From Lunularia cruciata (lineage: Eukaryota; Streptophyta; Marchantiopsida; Lunulariales; Lunulariaceae), in the NCBI GenBank assembly GCA_948567375.1, contig OX419755.1:51354291-51418290 (forward strand): 64,000 nucleotides of DNA, read 5' to 3'. The notes under the pieces are model-generated. The model was given only the letters and a program-made list of their open reading frames with translations. It did not search any database and was not told the origin of the DNA. This document shows, one piece after another, positions 34,500-45,760 of this stretch. The stretch's first letter is position 1, and each line of letters begins with the position of its first letter. Position numbers and translations under genes: made by a program.

Positions 34500-37400
34500 A
34501 ATAGCAAGCTTTTCTAGATTAGTACCACCCCAAGTAGCAATCATGATCAAAGTACCATTACCAATGTCAAGTATCCATTTTTCAAATGCTTTATCTTGCA
34601 TAGATGTAAGCAAAGATAGCCTCATGATGAGTTGCAAATGAAGAACAATGTACTGCCAAAGATGAGAGCATGATAATGATGCTCCTACAATGTCTAGTCA
34701 TCCTCCTTTCAAAATTACTTGGAGTATCTATCAAAAGTCTCCATTAAGAATAATGGTCTTACCTCCAAATGGTTTGGTTTTTGCTTAGGGATCTATAATT
34801 TTCATGAGATCTTGCAAAGTATGATCCACAACCTCAAATGCATGACAATGCATCATTGGTGCTTCATCCCAAATGTTCATGTTTGCTTGACATAGAAATT
34901 CATCAATGTTCATCCTTTGAGTGATATTACATGTGGACTCTTCATTCAACTCAATCAGAATCTTGAATCTCAAATGTGTTGTATGCCTTCACAAAAGCAA
35001 AAGTGTCACTGTCCCTAATGATACACTAGCAAGGACAATCTTACATTGCCCACATAGGGAAGACATCAATGTGTTCCAAATCAACATTGTCTTTCTTGTA
35101 CTTCCACTTCTAAAGACAAAAAAAGGCCTTCCCTTCTTTGTTGATGATGGTATTTTAAATGGTGTCATGCACCATATGCTGATCAATATTTAGCTTAGCC
35201 TTATGTTTTTGAGTTGTAGTTACAAGGAGTGTTGTCATATGCTAGCTCCTCTTGAGTCAATTTGTCTCTCATACATATAGAAGGTTTATATGTGGAAATA
35301 AGCATTGGAAGAAACTCTAAGAGATGTAGTCCACTCCAATTCAAAACACACTTAAGTGCAAGCAATGCCCTATTCTTCTAGGTATCTTCACAAAGTTCAA
35401 GTGACTGGTCTTTGCATTCCCTATAACTAATTTCTTGGATGTCATCACTAAGACTCTCCCAATGGCTATTCCACAATTGCTCAAGGTGTGTCACTTTACA
35501 AAACATCAACATGGAGGCAAACATATCCCTTATTTGTTTTCTATGGGCCCGAAGGCTGGCTTCTAGTAATGCTTGATGCCACTCATTGTCATCTTCAAGC
35601 AACCCAAACACTATGCATGCATCTTTAAAGGTAATATGTTCAATGCCATTGATAGTATGTAGATCAGAAAATGAAATTGCATCTTTGACATAGTTTAATA
35701 GCATATAGAGGTAGTAACATTTGCCACATATTGGATGTAGATCAGCAAAGTAGACATAACTAATAGCAAATCCTCATTTACATAGATCCCATTTCTTCTC
35801 CTTCTTTTTCCAAACCCATGATATGGGAGTTCACGTGCTATTACATATTTATAATTGGCTTCAAACTATTTTGACATAGTTTTCTCTAGTACTAATGCTT
35901 CAACAATTGCTTGTAAATTAAAATCTTCACTAAACACCACAAAAATTGATGTTCCAAGTGGCATTGCAGACATTCTATCAAGGGATAGTGATCTTGCATG
36001 TCAAACTTAAAGATGCACCTGATTCCTTGGATGTTAAGATTTAGTGAAAATCAAGATAATGTTGTATCTCATCAACTACTTGGTGATCATTATCATTTGT
36101 GGTAGTGTGCATAATATCTACTATATCTCAATCATGTCCCTTGTAGATATACTCAAAAGATACTTTATAGCTTGAATATTGTTACATACATCTACATTGA
36201 TATGAGCATTTTACTTGGTGGATATATATATAGATTATGGAGTATGATCCGTTGGTTTTCTAAAGCTACATTTTAACCATAATTATAATACTTGTATTCC
36301 TCCAATAGTATATAAGATACCCATTCCCATTTGTGGATGTCTTTGATTGAAACTTTTGGAGATAGTGCTTTTGGCATTTGCCATCTAGCATGGATGGTAC
36401 ATTGATTGAAGCTTTTGGAGATAGTGCTTTTGGCATTTTCCATCTAGCATGGATGTTGCATTAGGAAAGGCAATACTGCAAGACCTGTGCATCATGCACT
36501 TTGTGATAGTTTGATAAGCAAGCACATTCTTCTTTTTATTAAGAATCTAAGCACTAATGAGCTTGTCAATGTATCTTAGAGTGCTTGGTTTACAATCCTT
36601 GGCAAAGAAGATTAGCATGTGAGCATGGGGCAACCCATACTTTTGGAATTCAATTATATGAATGCTTGCAACTACAATTGTTTGTGTTAAAATGTATTTC
36701 TATGGATGTCATTGGGAGTTCTTTCAACTTCCTTTGGAACACATGTGATACCAAATGTGGATAATCTTGAGGATGTTGGGTAGCAATGCTGATTGATTTC
36801 TAGCCATTGAGGATTGCATGTGAAAGTGAAAAAGATATCAAGATAGCAAGCATATTAACAAATGGCCATAATATCTTGGTAGTTTTGCATAATCTGACAA
36901 AGATCCTGAATAAAGAAGAGGGAAAAGAGGATAGACCGGCCAACAATAGTTGCATTTGTATTGCCTAGTTGAGATGCCATCCATCTTTACCTTATGGAAA
37001 TAGGAGTGGATATTGGAGTGCCATATATGCTACATGGATCTCACAAGATGCACTTTAAAGATCCATCACATTGTTGCACAACAACATCACAATGGTCTAC
37101 ATCTTCAGAGCCATCTTTGACCATTAAATCTGCAGCTTCATTAGTTGTGGGTGTATTATACCAACTTGCATCATGACTTCTTAAGGATAATTAACACAAG
37201 GACAACGAGTGGTATTGATGCAATGCCAATAATGGCTATTGGAAATCTCTCTTAAAAATACTCAAAATGCATGCATATATTGGTTGACAATGTCTAATAT
37301 GGTTTGTAGTTGCTACAAAGTTAGCAAATGCAAGGAAGGCATTACTAGCTATCAATGTTAGTATTCATGGACAATGTCATGAATATACAATTGTGCAAAT

Positions 37401-37590
37401 TATGGAAGATGTCCTTCAATTTGTAGAAGTGAACCAATCTTATGGTAGACTTCACTATGAAATTGAAAGGAATATGGACCACTACAATGAGCAATTGTCT
37501 CATCAATGTTAGCACCCAAGGATATGAATGCACACATAGAGTTATACATACAAATTTGATCATGGAATTTTGTGGCAGATTGATCAATGG
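34500..37590 (-). mobile_element. Helitron Rep and helicase N-terminal part
   Basis: Reading the minus strand from high to low coordinates, an N-terminal Helitron segment occurs at about 37350-37590. The HUH Rep region follows, with EFQKYGLPHAHMLIFF near 36600-36660 (the HxH motif intact as HAH) and a match to the Rep part around 36750. The helicase follows: a degenerate Walker A (RSGSTRKT) near 35100, the DEAP-type motif II (IWDEAPMMHCHAFE) near 34860, and KWILDIGNG near 34580. Several frame breaks show that it is inactive. The helicase continues at 22071 on the far side of the LTR block. The 5' terminus lies somewhere above 37590 and was not fixed. Confidence 0.82.
36341..36460. repeat. 60-bp tandem duplication inside the Helitron Rep region
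   Basis: Two copies of a roughly 60-bp unit (core ttttggagatagtgctttt) lie head to tail with a few differences. They sit between the Rep and helicase matches of the Helitron relic and lengthen that region in this copy. Confidence 0.75.
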
Positions 37591-39910
37591 TAGAAAGGAG
37601 AGATCCTAATTCAAGGGAGGACTATAAGAAGCATGGTAGTGCAATTTTTCCATTTTCATAGCATAGTGAGAATTGCACTATTGCACAACATTGCTCTATA
37701 GGTGCACTCCAACATCCACATTCTGGATTTGCAATGTTAGCATAGTATATTCATTTTCCCACAATCCTATCATCCAAGAGCATGTGTATCATTGTCAATA
37801 AACATGACTAAAGCATTAGAAACATCTACCTCTTGTAAATGTGCATGTAGACTTTGATGTTGTATCTATTATTGCTCAATGCTAGTTGGATGCCCACTAG
37901 GATGTAAGCTACATTTTGAAAATGAAAGAGAAAAACTAATGAGGCATTGTATTACATGCTACTAATACCAAATATAGTAGGCAATGCATTATCAAACCCT
38001 CTAATAGAGCTTAGAAACAACATGCAAATGTAGATTGAGCACAAAAATCCATATGGTAAATATCCCTACATTCAAGCACATAGGGTGCTTGATAGCTCAA
38101 TAAGCATATGAGTTGTCAAGAGTAAACTCATTGTTGTTAAGTTAGAATCATCATACTACAACTTTGGAGGTTCGAATTGGGAAACTTGGAGTTTCAACTT
38201 ATATTCTATGCAAAGCTTGCATAGCAAATTTTCTTGTGAGCATAAATTTTGCACCCCTTCAGTTGTTAAAGTTGAAATTTTAAGCTCTTACAAAATTGAT
38301 TGAATCAAATGAGAGTGACAAACTCTCATAGAGGGATAGAAGAGAGGGAAGGACAGTTCTAAAGGATTCCAAGAATTTTCTATCTTTCACAAATGTCTGG
38401 TCTATTTATTGCATTGTTCGTTGCATAGTGGAAGAGATCACTACTTGACTGCAATGGAAAACATGACCAATTGTGGAAATTGCAACAATTGGTCATGTTA
38501 TATGACCCACTCTCCTTATCATCCTTCTTGAATTTCTGACCATAGAGACTTTTCACTATCTTATTTACATGCATATCCACATTGAATGCAATATGTATGA
38601 CTAATAATAACCATAGGAGTTAGTCATATCATCTGTCTTAGCAATTTGAGTGTGACATATTAATAATTTGAAGCTCACAATGCCAAAGGTATGCTATACC
38701 AAAATTCTTCCAATATAAACCCATTATGAATATTCTCCTTTTGTAATCTTAGCATGATAATGTACAAATAATGTTTCAACTACATTTTGAGCAAATGATG
38801 GAAGGTATTTTCAATCCATAAGAAGTAGAACAAAAAGGAAATTTCCTCTCTTATTAAACTATGAATTTCAATATAATCAAGGCAAAGTTTATAAATAGGT
38901 AACTTACCAATATGCATAATGAAAAATCTTGAGCTACAATTGCAAAAAACCTACTTCTATTTGTTGTATTTGACAAAATTCAACAAAACCATCCTCTTGA
39001 ATTAATTTAAATGACTATCAACTCAAAAATAGACTAAAATTGCATAAGAATTGGACATCAATAAATCACTACTCTAAATTGGATCCATAATCATGATTTA
39101 AATGCCAAAATTATTTCGACCTACTTGGCAACTCCTTATATAAAGACCCATAAGATGAAGACGGCTAGAGCTAAACTCTATAGTATTTGCAAGTTGAGAC
39201 TAATAATAACTTACAAATATTGTAACTTTGCAAGTCAAGACTATGTTGTTACACAACTAAGAAAGCAAAGCACTCAACAAGAAATTTTTGTTCAGGTTTT
39301 TTCTACTAAGTAAATTGTGACATGTTTCCTTTATGAGGAACCAAGAAAGAAAACATAGAAACAACAATGGACAACAAATACTTGAAAGCATTGGCCACCA
39401 ATTATTGTAAAGAGTGCAACTCTACAATTGCATCATACTCATACAATTACTTGCAGAATGAGAACAATCCAAGCAAACTATCTACATCAAACCTAAATGA
39501 TGAGCATTTTTTTCAATAATCAACAAGAATAAGAAAAAAATCAGAAATAGCCTCCTTGAGTTCTTTTGCTATGTTGCCCAACATTGGCCATAAAAAATGT
39601 CAACTAAGAAGCACATGTGTATTGAAGACAACCATATCTTGTATCTATACTAGAGGAGCACAAAATTGGACACACCAATATAGAGCCTTGTTATAGATAG
39701 AAATGCACAACAACAACATGAAACTAGTTTGAAAAAAAACCAGAATATGCATGAGAATCCCCAAAAAAACATAAACACCAATCTTGCTAGCCTACATGGC
39801 CGGAAGCAACTAGCAAAGTTAGATTCCCAAAAATCTGATTGCCAGATCTTATTCCCAGATTTATAGTATTTGCAAGTATTGCTCTTGAAGAGCACTCAAT
39901 AGCACCTTGA
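37591..39910. other. AT-rich region above the Helitron, no gene seen
   Basis: It may contain the 5' end of the Helitron. The only structured item is a perfect 15-base inverted repeat at 38460-38499. Short frames show no homology. Confidence 0.4.
38460..38499. repeat. Perfect 15-base inverted repeat (hairpin)
   Basis: The left arm aacatgaccaattgt (38460-38474) and the right arm acaattggtcatgtt (38485-38499) are exact reverse complements with a 10-base loop. It is not followed by the CTRR expected of a Helitron 3' end. Confidence 0.85.
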
Positions 39911-40162
39911 TGTAATATTCCAAGGACCAATGAACCGCCAAGAGAAACACAAGAGAAACACAAAGGCCTAATTCATAAGTTTAGGCCTTTGAAGTTTTTA
40001 GGATGTTTTTTGCCTCTATGTTATTAGTGGAAATACTCTTTAGGTGATATCTCTATCTGATCTACTTAGACCATCATATATAACAACCCTCCAGATATTA
40101 CCAAGTCAATTTCCACCTCTAGATAATATGTCTAGCTAACAATTGTCTATAACAATATTACA
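39911..40162 (-). repeat. Short solo LTR of the same family, reverse orientation
   Basis: The minus strand begins TGTAATATTG, contains the family words TTATCTAGAGG and ATATATGATGGTCTAAGTAG, and ends GGAATATTACA. At 252 bp it is less than half the length of its relatives and has lost the middle. No clear target duplication is seen (CTTGA against CTCGG). Confidence 0.8.
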
Positions 40163-41834
40163 CTCGGGGGTGACTGCGATGGAGGAGCAAGTGTACTCTC
40201 TAGTGTTCACTCAATGGATTTTCTCATCCTATCCTTGTCCCACTCTCATGCTATTTTTTTGTCTCAATGTAGTGATAGATCTTATTGTGTGCTCCATAGC
40301 AACTCAAAGATGACTCTACAACATTTGTGGGATGACTATGATTTGAGAGCAAGGGTATTCTCTAGAGTTCAGTCAATGTATTTTCATGTCCTTGTCTCAC
40401 TCTCATGGTAGTTTCATATTCCCAGCCCCATACTATCTAATAACATAGGTACTTACACTACTATAGTAGGCAACATTTTTGTTTTAAACGTAAGTAGCAT
40501 TCTTATTTAATATATTAAGAAGCTAAATCATAAACTAGATCTAACCATAACAAGGATGAAAATTATTAAAAAGTATAATTATCATTTAATATAATGGATG
40601 TAAACCTTCATAATAGTGTTCTAAACAGATTATGCTCTAAGTTAAAACAATTTTGGCATTGTTTAATTTCCTTCTATACTTGTATTTTACAATAGACCAA
40701 CATTCGTAGTGTTCCATTGGTAGCACTTTCTTTTATCAAATTGATATATATTGATATTAAATTTTTTATTTTTATATAAATTACATTCAAATATTAAGAA
40801 AAATATGTGAAATAATTCAATTCAATTTCTTAAAATTGTAATGATACATACTGATTTTGTATTAATAACAAGGATAAAACCTGTTAATTTTAAATAGTGG
40901 AATGGCAGTTAGAAAATTTAATTCAAAAGTATACTATTTTCTTATAAGTAATGATACCAAGAGATAATGAAATCAAAATACATATATTACATAGTATATC
41001 CACATAAATATATTAATTTAATTATACAATGTTGTATAATATTTGATGAAATGAAGTGTAAAAATGAAGGCTCTGTCCTTACACAACAATGCCTTGTCAA
41101 GGTATTTTGGTCATTTGACTTAGACCAATAGAACATTTGATTGATTTATTGGAGTCAAATTCTATGTTTGAAATAAGAGGATTGTCTAGGGAGGCCCAAT
41201 GTTTGTTTGTTGATGTCATATTTGTTTTGATAAAAAGTTTTACATAAGAAAGAACATGGTGAGAGTGGAAATAGATTACCATGATGTAAAAGCAAAAAAA
41301 AGAGGCTTGCAACCAAATGTAGAATATTGCTAATTTCTTTCTTTGCAAAGTTCACAATCTTATCTTTCTACATTGAGCTCACACAATATTCTATAATACA
41401 ATAGCAAACTTAAAGTCCTTTCACTATAAAAAATGCGTGAAAGGTGGTAAGTTTTGCACATTTGAGACATAGATGAATCCAAATGAGAACAAAGTATAAG
41501 AGACATGAATGTCAAAATTGGTATGCATTAGATGATTGAAAAATGTTTAACCTAGGATTTCTACTTACGACTTAAATTAACATATTTAGCATTTTGGGGT
41601 TTATTGGGACTAGTATACATATGGGTTTATATAAGACACACATGACATTCATATTTTACTTTATGCCATAGATAGAGAACACACTAGAGTTCATGATGTC
41701 ATATAGGAAATAATAGCTTGGATCTTATGGTACACATGTTCTTATATTAGATTGAGTGAGTGTTAGACCTACCAAGACCACCTGCTTGGAGAGTGAATGC
41801 AAACATAATCTCATTCATGGACAATTGATGGACC
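40163..41834. other. AT-rich region, no gene seen
   Basis: Very AT-rich between 40440 and 41060. No coding homology in either strand. Confidence 0.4.
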
Positions 41835-42050
41835 TTGTTTGATGTGGTGATCATGAATCTACTACAACCAAAGTTCTTGGCACAAGTAGGTGCAATAGCT
41901 ATTACTACCACCAAGGCAAAGGAGAACGATATGTACCATAACTTGTCTCCAATACCTTCATTCCATTTGTGGTGGACATTTCTGTCCATATATCATCAGT
42001 TTGATTATCTCCTTCATGATGCAACAGAAGGTTTCTTACAAAGGAAAAGA
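41835..42050 (+). mobile_element. Retroelement 3'-end fragment
   Basis: The frame contains FDVVIMN, then AQVGAIAITTTKAKE, then a segment ending YLLHDATEG. I recall this order (a DVVI start, then A-IA-KAKE, then a C-terminal FLHDCAN-like motif) from the segment downstream of RT in a widespread plant retroelement family. I cannot be certain of the class. No RT was seen upstream, so it is a short remnant. Confidence 0.4.
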
Positions 42051-44389
42051 GCTATAACTATCTTTCCATGCTCACCTTTCAGTTTTAATAGTAGGTATCC
42101 ATCACCTACAACAATCATAGGCATTTATCTAGAGTCTTCCCTCCTCATCTACCATATATACTATTGGAGAACATGCATTACATGGTTGAGAGGAAGATTA
42201 ATTTGTAGGTCACATTTGGGGGTTCAATTGGCAAGTTATAGATACTCATACAAGTTTTTACTAGTAATCCATAAATTGTTCCAAGTAACAACTCTTAGAG
42301 ACAACAAAATTTTTCATAATTAGAGGCACATAGCCATAAAATTTTATGGGAAGTTGAATCATGATCCAAATTTTTTTAGGGAAATTAAGAGATCTATAGG
42401 TGATCATAAAAATTCAAAATTTGAAAGAGTGATAATGATTTAAATGAATGCAATTCAAAAAGATGAAAAATTTTATGGTTAGAGTTTTGAGATTTGTTTG
42501 TCATGAACTTGAGCTAGTGTTTACTTGTGATTTGGATCACAATTGATATTTTAGGGGTCAAAGTTCTCAATTCACAAGTTGTATGAACTTATGTTATGTT
42601 TACAAGTCCTCAATTGTTGTTTTATCAAATGCTATTTTTTCAATGCAATTTTCACTTCTCTCTTAGGCCAACAGAGGATTGATTTGGAGTGATAGGATCT
42701 CTCAATCCTCCTAAAGCATCCCAATTATTCTTCTTTGGTTGTGTGTGTGCTGATCACAAGCTTCTAGGTGTTCAAGTCTTTGGAGGTTGTTTGCTCCTTA
42801 TTGGACTAAGTCTTGTGTATGTCTTGGGACTAGGTACAAGCAAAGCATGTAAATGTTTTGTGAAGTTGCTCTCTTCAGTAGAAGTACAAACAAATAGGGA
42901 GACAGCAAGGTGCATAAGCCTCAATGATAACCAATTAATATGTTCTTGCTCAACAATTCTCTACTATACAAGGTTGTTACAACAGATGGTCCTACTTTCA
43001 CCCACTTCCAAAAGCATCAATGGTTTGTTTTGGCCATTTTTTTTAGATATTACTCATAGCACTGTCACATTTATGTATGATTTATGATTTCATGATCAAA
43101 CTAAATAGGGGGTTTCAATTGAAAGATTTTGTATGTAGAGGCAGTCTACCCGTAATTACTTCTATGGGTACTAATTAGTTGAGATGTTTGTGATAGTTGG
43201 GCTTAATCTATGAGTGAAAAATTTTTGTATTGCAATGGAATTCATGTAGCACATGCATGATAACTTGACTTTTGTTAGACCTTCAATTAAATTGGTATAA
43301 GTCAAACTCTTGATGAGATCAAAAGTTTTGAAGGTAGTGGTTAATATTAACATAAAACACAAGAGCCTTGGAAATTGGAGGTCAGACTATTATGGTTTAT
43401 TTGCCCCATTTTGCCACACTTAATAAACTACTATCTATCAAGAAAATCTGCCAACATTTAGTATGTTACTCAATTCAAGTATCTAATTTTGGAAGCAACT
43501 TGTTCTTTTTTCACAAAGACTGTTAGAAAAACTCCACCTATTTTAAATGTTTTTCTTCTTCCTTTCCTTAGTCCAAATGCTTTATGTGCCATAAATTTCA
43601 TTTGGATGCTCTTTGTTAGCCATAGTGATAAAAAAGATGCAGTCTTGCTATTTATTTCAATAATTTTGAGTCAACACACATGGAAATGAAGAGGTGGCTC
43701 TAATCTATACCCTCATTGATCATACTAAACTGAATCTTGAACCAAAGCAATGAGGAAATAGCACGGCTGTTTATTAAAGTTTCCAACCTGCACAAAATGC
43801 ATACCATATTATGCAAAAATCCATTGCTAGTTGCACATACACAAGGAATAGCAAATAGCTATGTTTCTATTCCAAAGCTCTTGCAAAAAAAAAAGTCTAT
43901 CAACAAACTTCTCCCCAATATTCCTATAACATGATTGATAAAAAAAAGTTGATTCAATATGAAGGCAAATATCAAAGGTAGTAGAGCTTTTTGTGGCTGT
44001 CATTTCATGAGGCAAGATGAGAGGACAATCCTTCTTCAGATTATTTTCCTATTTTATTTATTTATTTATTATTTTGTTGTTATTTCTTAATGTATTGTGC
44101 GCTCTATGTAATCTTGGATGAGACATGCAATCTGTTATTCCAAATTTTGATATTCCAACCTTCTATTGAGTACCTTCACTTTGTTTCTAACTTGTATTGA
44201 TTCATTGCTTTTGGATTTTTGTAGAATGCACTCGCATTCAATGCACACACATTCATGTTGTCTTGGTCCATTTGCATGTAAGTGTAGTTGCAATATTCTC
44301 ATCTAAGTGTTTTTGTAGCTTTTGATATAAGGTGTTTAAGAGGTTTTTTTTTAACATCAAGATGCCTTGAAATAGTCATTGATAGCTCC
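42051..44389. other. AT-rich region, no gene seen
   Basis: A 132-codon frame at 42689-43087 has no recognised domain and ordinary background composition. A short tattta microsatellite occurs near 44053. The last part may belong to the Harbinger element. Confidence 0.4.
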
Positions 44390-45760
44390 TCATGAAGCAT
44401 ATTGAAAAATACATGAGGCAATATATAGGTCACACTATGGGGATTGCATTAGAGGTCAAAGGTAATGATTTTGCATTTGATCTTGAGATAGATTCTCAGG
44501 GTTTTGATATGGAAAATAGGACAGAATCATGAGATATAGATTATTTGACTGATGATGATACAAAAGAGTTTCTTTTAAGCCAGTGAGAATGAGCTTACCA
44601 AATAGATACCTCCAAGATTGGATTTATAGGCCTCAAAGTACTAAATTTTTGAATAAGTATTTTAGAGAGCTAGATCTTTGCTCCTTTAAACAACTAACAT
44701 GTATGGATATACATTCATTTCATGCATTAGTTGATCTCATTAAAGATTGTATTGTGTTCAAACAGAGAGAAACAAAGAGTGTTCAGTTCCCCATCTAGAA
44801 ACAAGTGGCAATAATGCTTGACAGATTTGGTCATCATGGAATTGGTGCAAGCTTGTCAAGGGTCTTAAACATATGGAATATAAGTATGGGATCTACATGT
44901 CATTTTACTGATTGAGTCATGAGTGCAATAATATCTATTATTGGGAAAGAAGTTCAATTTCCAAACCAAAATATAAACCTAGGATATCTTTAGTTTTTGC
45001 ATATAAAGGGTTTAGAATATGTGTGAGATTAGTTAGATGGGACACTTTTCCTCTAGCATAGAGACCAAAAATCAATGGAGAGACATAATTTAGCCAAAAG
45101 GGTTTACTCCATCAATGGATAAGTTATTTGTGATGATAAAATGAGAATTATACATTTGTTTGGAGGTAAGGGATTTTATAAATGTAAGTGTTTTTGGACA
45201 TTATGTGTCTAATTTTGCATTATAATGTTCAATGTCTCATGTTCAAGATTTTTGTATATATTAATTTGTTGAGTTATTGTGTGTCTTAGGGATGCAAGGA
45301 TCATATCACGACATGAACTGCTTGTAAAGATCTGCTCTTTGGCCTGAATTGAATCATAGAGGACAATGCCACTCTTTTCATGATTGTCATTATTTACTTG
45401 CTAATTCTGCCTACATTCCAATGGCTCATCTTGTTCCTTCTTTTTGTATAGCATTTGATGAAGAGAAACAACTATTCAACAACTGCATAACTAAAACCAG
45501 AATAGCAAATAAACACTATACAGGGATTCTGAAGGCAAGATGACATTCATTGTAGGAACTAAGGTCACAATTCAATAATAAATCTAGAAATTATCATGTG
45601 TTGAAGTGGATTAGTGTATGCATTATTTGGCATAATTTCATTGTCAATAAACAAGATATATAGGTACAAGAAGAGGAAGAAGGAGATGAGGAACCTTCAA
45701 CAGAGTTGGATGATTTTGAAAAAATCTACCATCCCTAAGGGACTAAGTTTAGAAGAGAGT
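44390..45760 (+). pseudogene. PIF/Harbinger transposase, decayed, with an apparent intron
   Basis: N-terminal part at about 44580-44800, followed by a match to the helix-turn-helix region (IMLDRFGHHGIGASLSRV) at 44810-44870. The DDE nuclease comes next: LDGT with the first Asp near 45033, and CDDKMRI near 45135. SYHD, with the second Asp, lies just after 45290, then LLANSAY near 45395 and TGILKAR near 45530. The third acidic residue expected in the last block appears replaced by Lys. A GT-AG intron at 45166-45289 (gtaagg...cttag) restores the family order between the first and second Asp blocks. Several in-frame stops show that it is dead. Terminal inverted repeats were not located. Confidence 0.8.
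45166..45289 (+). other. Apparent intron in the Harbinger transposase relic
   Basis: A donor (ggag|gtaagg) and an acceptor (tgtcttag|gg) flank 124 bp of AT-rich sequence with no family similarity. Removing it brings the FGG and GSYHD blocks of the nuclease domain to their usual spacing in the same frame. Confidence 0.6.

Noticed and set aside
38460-38499. Perfect hairpin as the Helitron 3' terminus
   Set aside because: It lies on the 5' side of the minus-strand Helitron, and no CTRR follows it on either strand at the expected distance.
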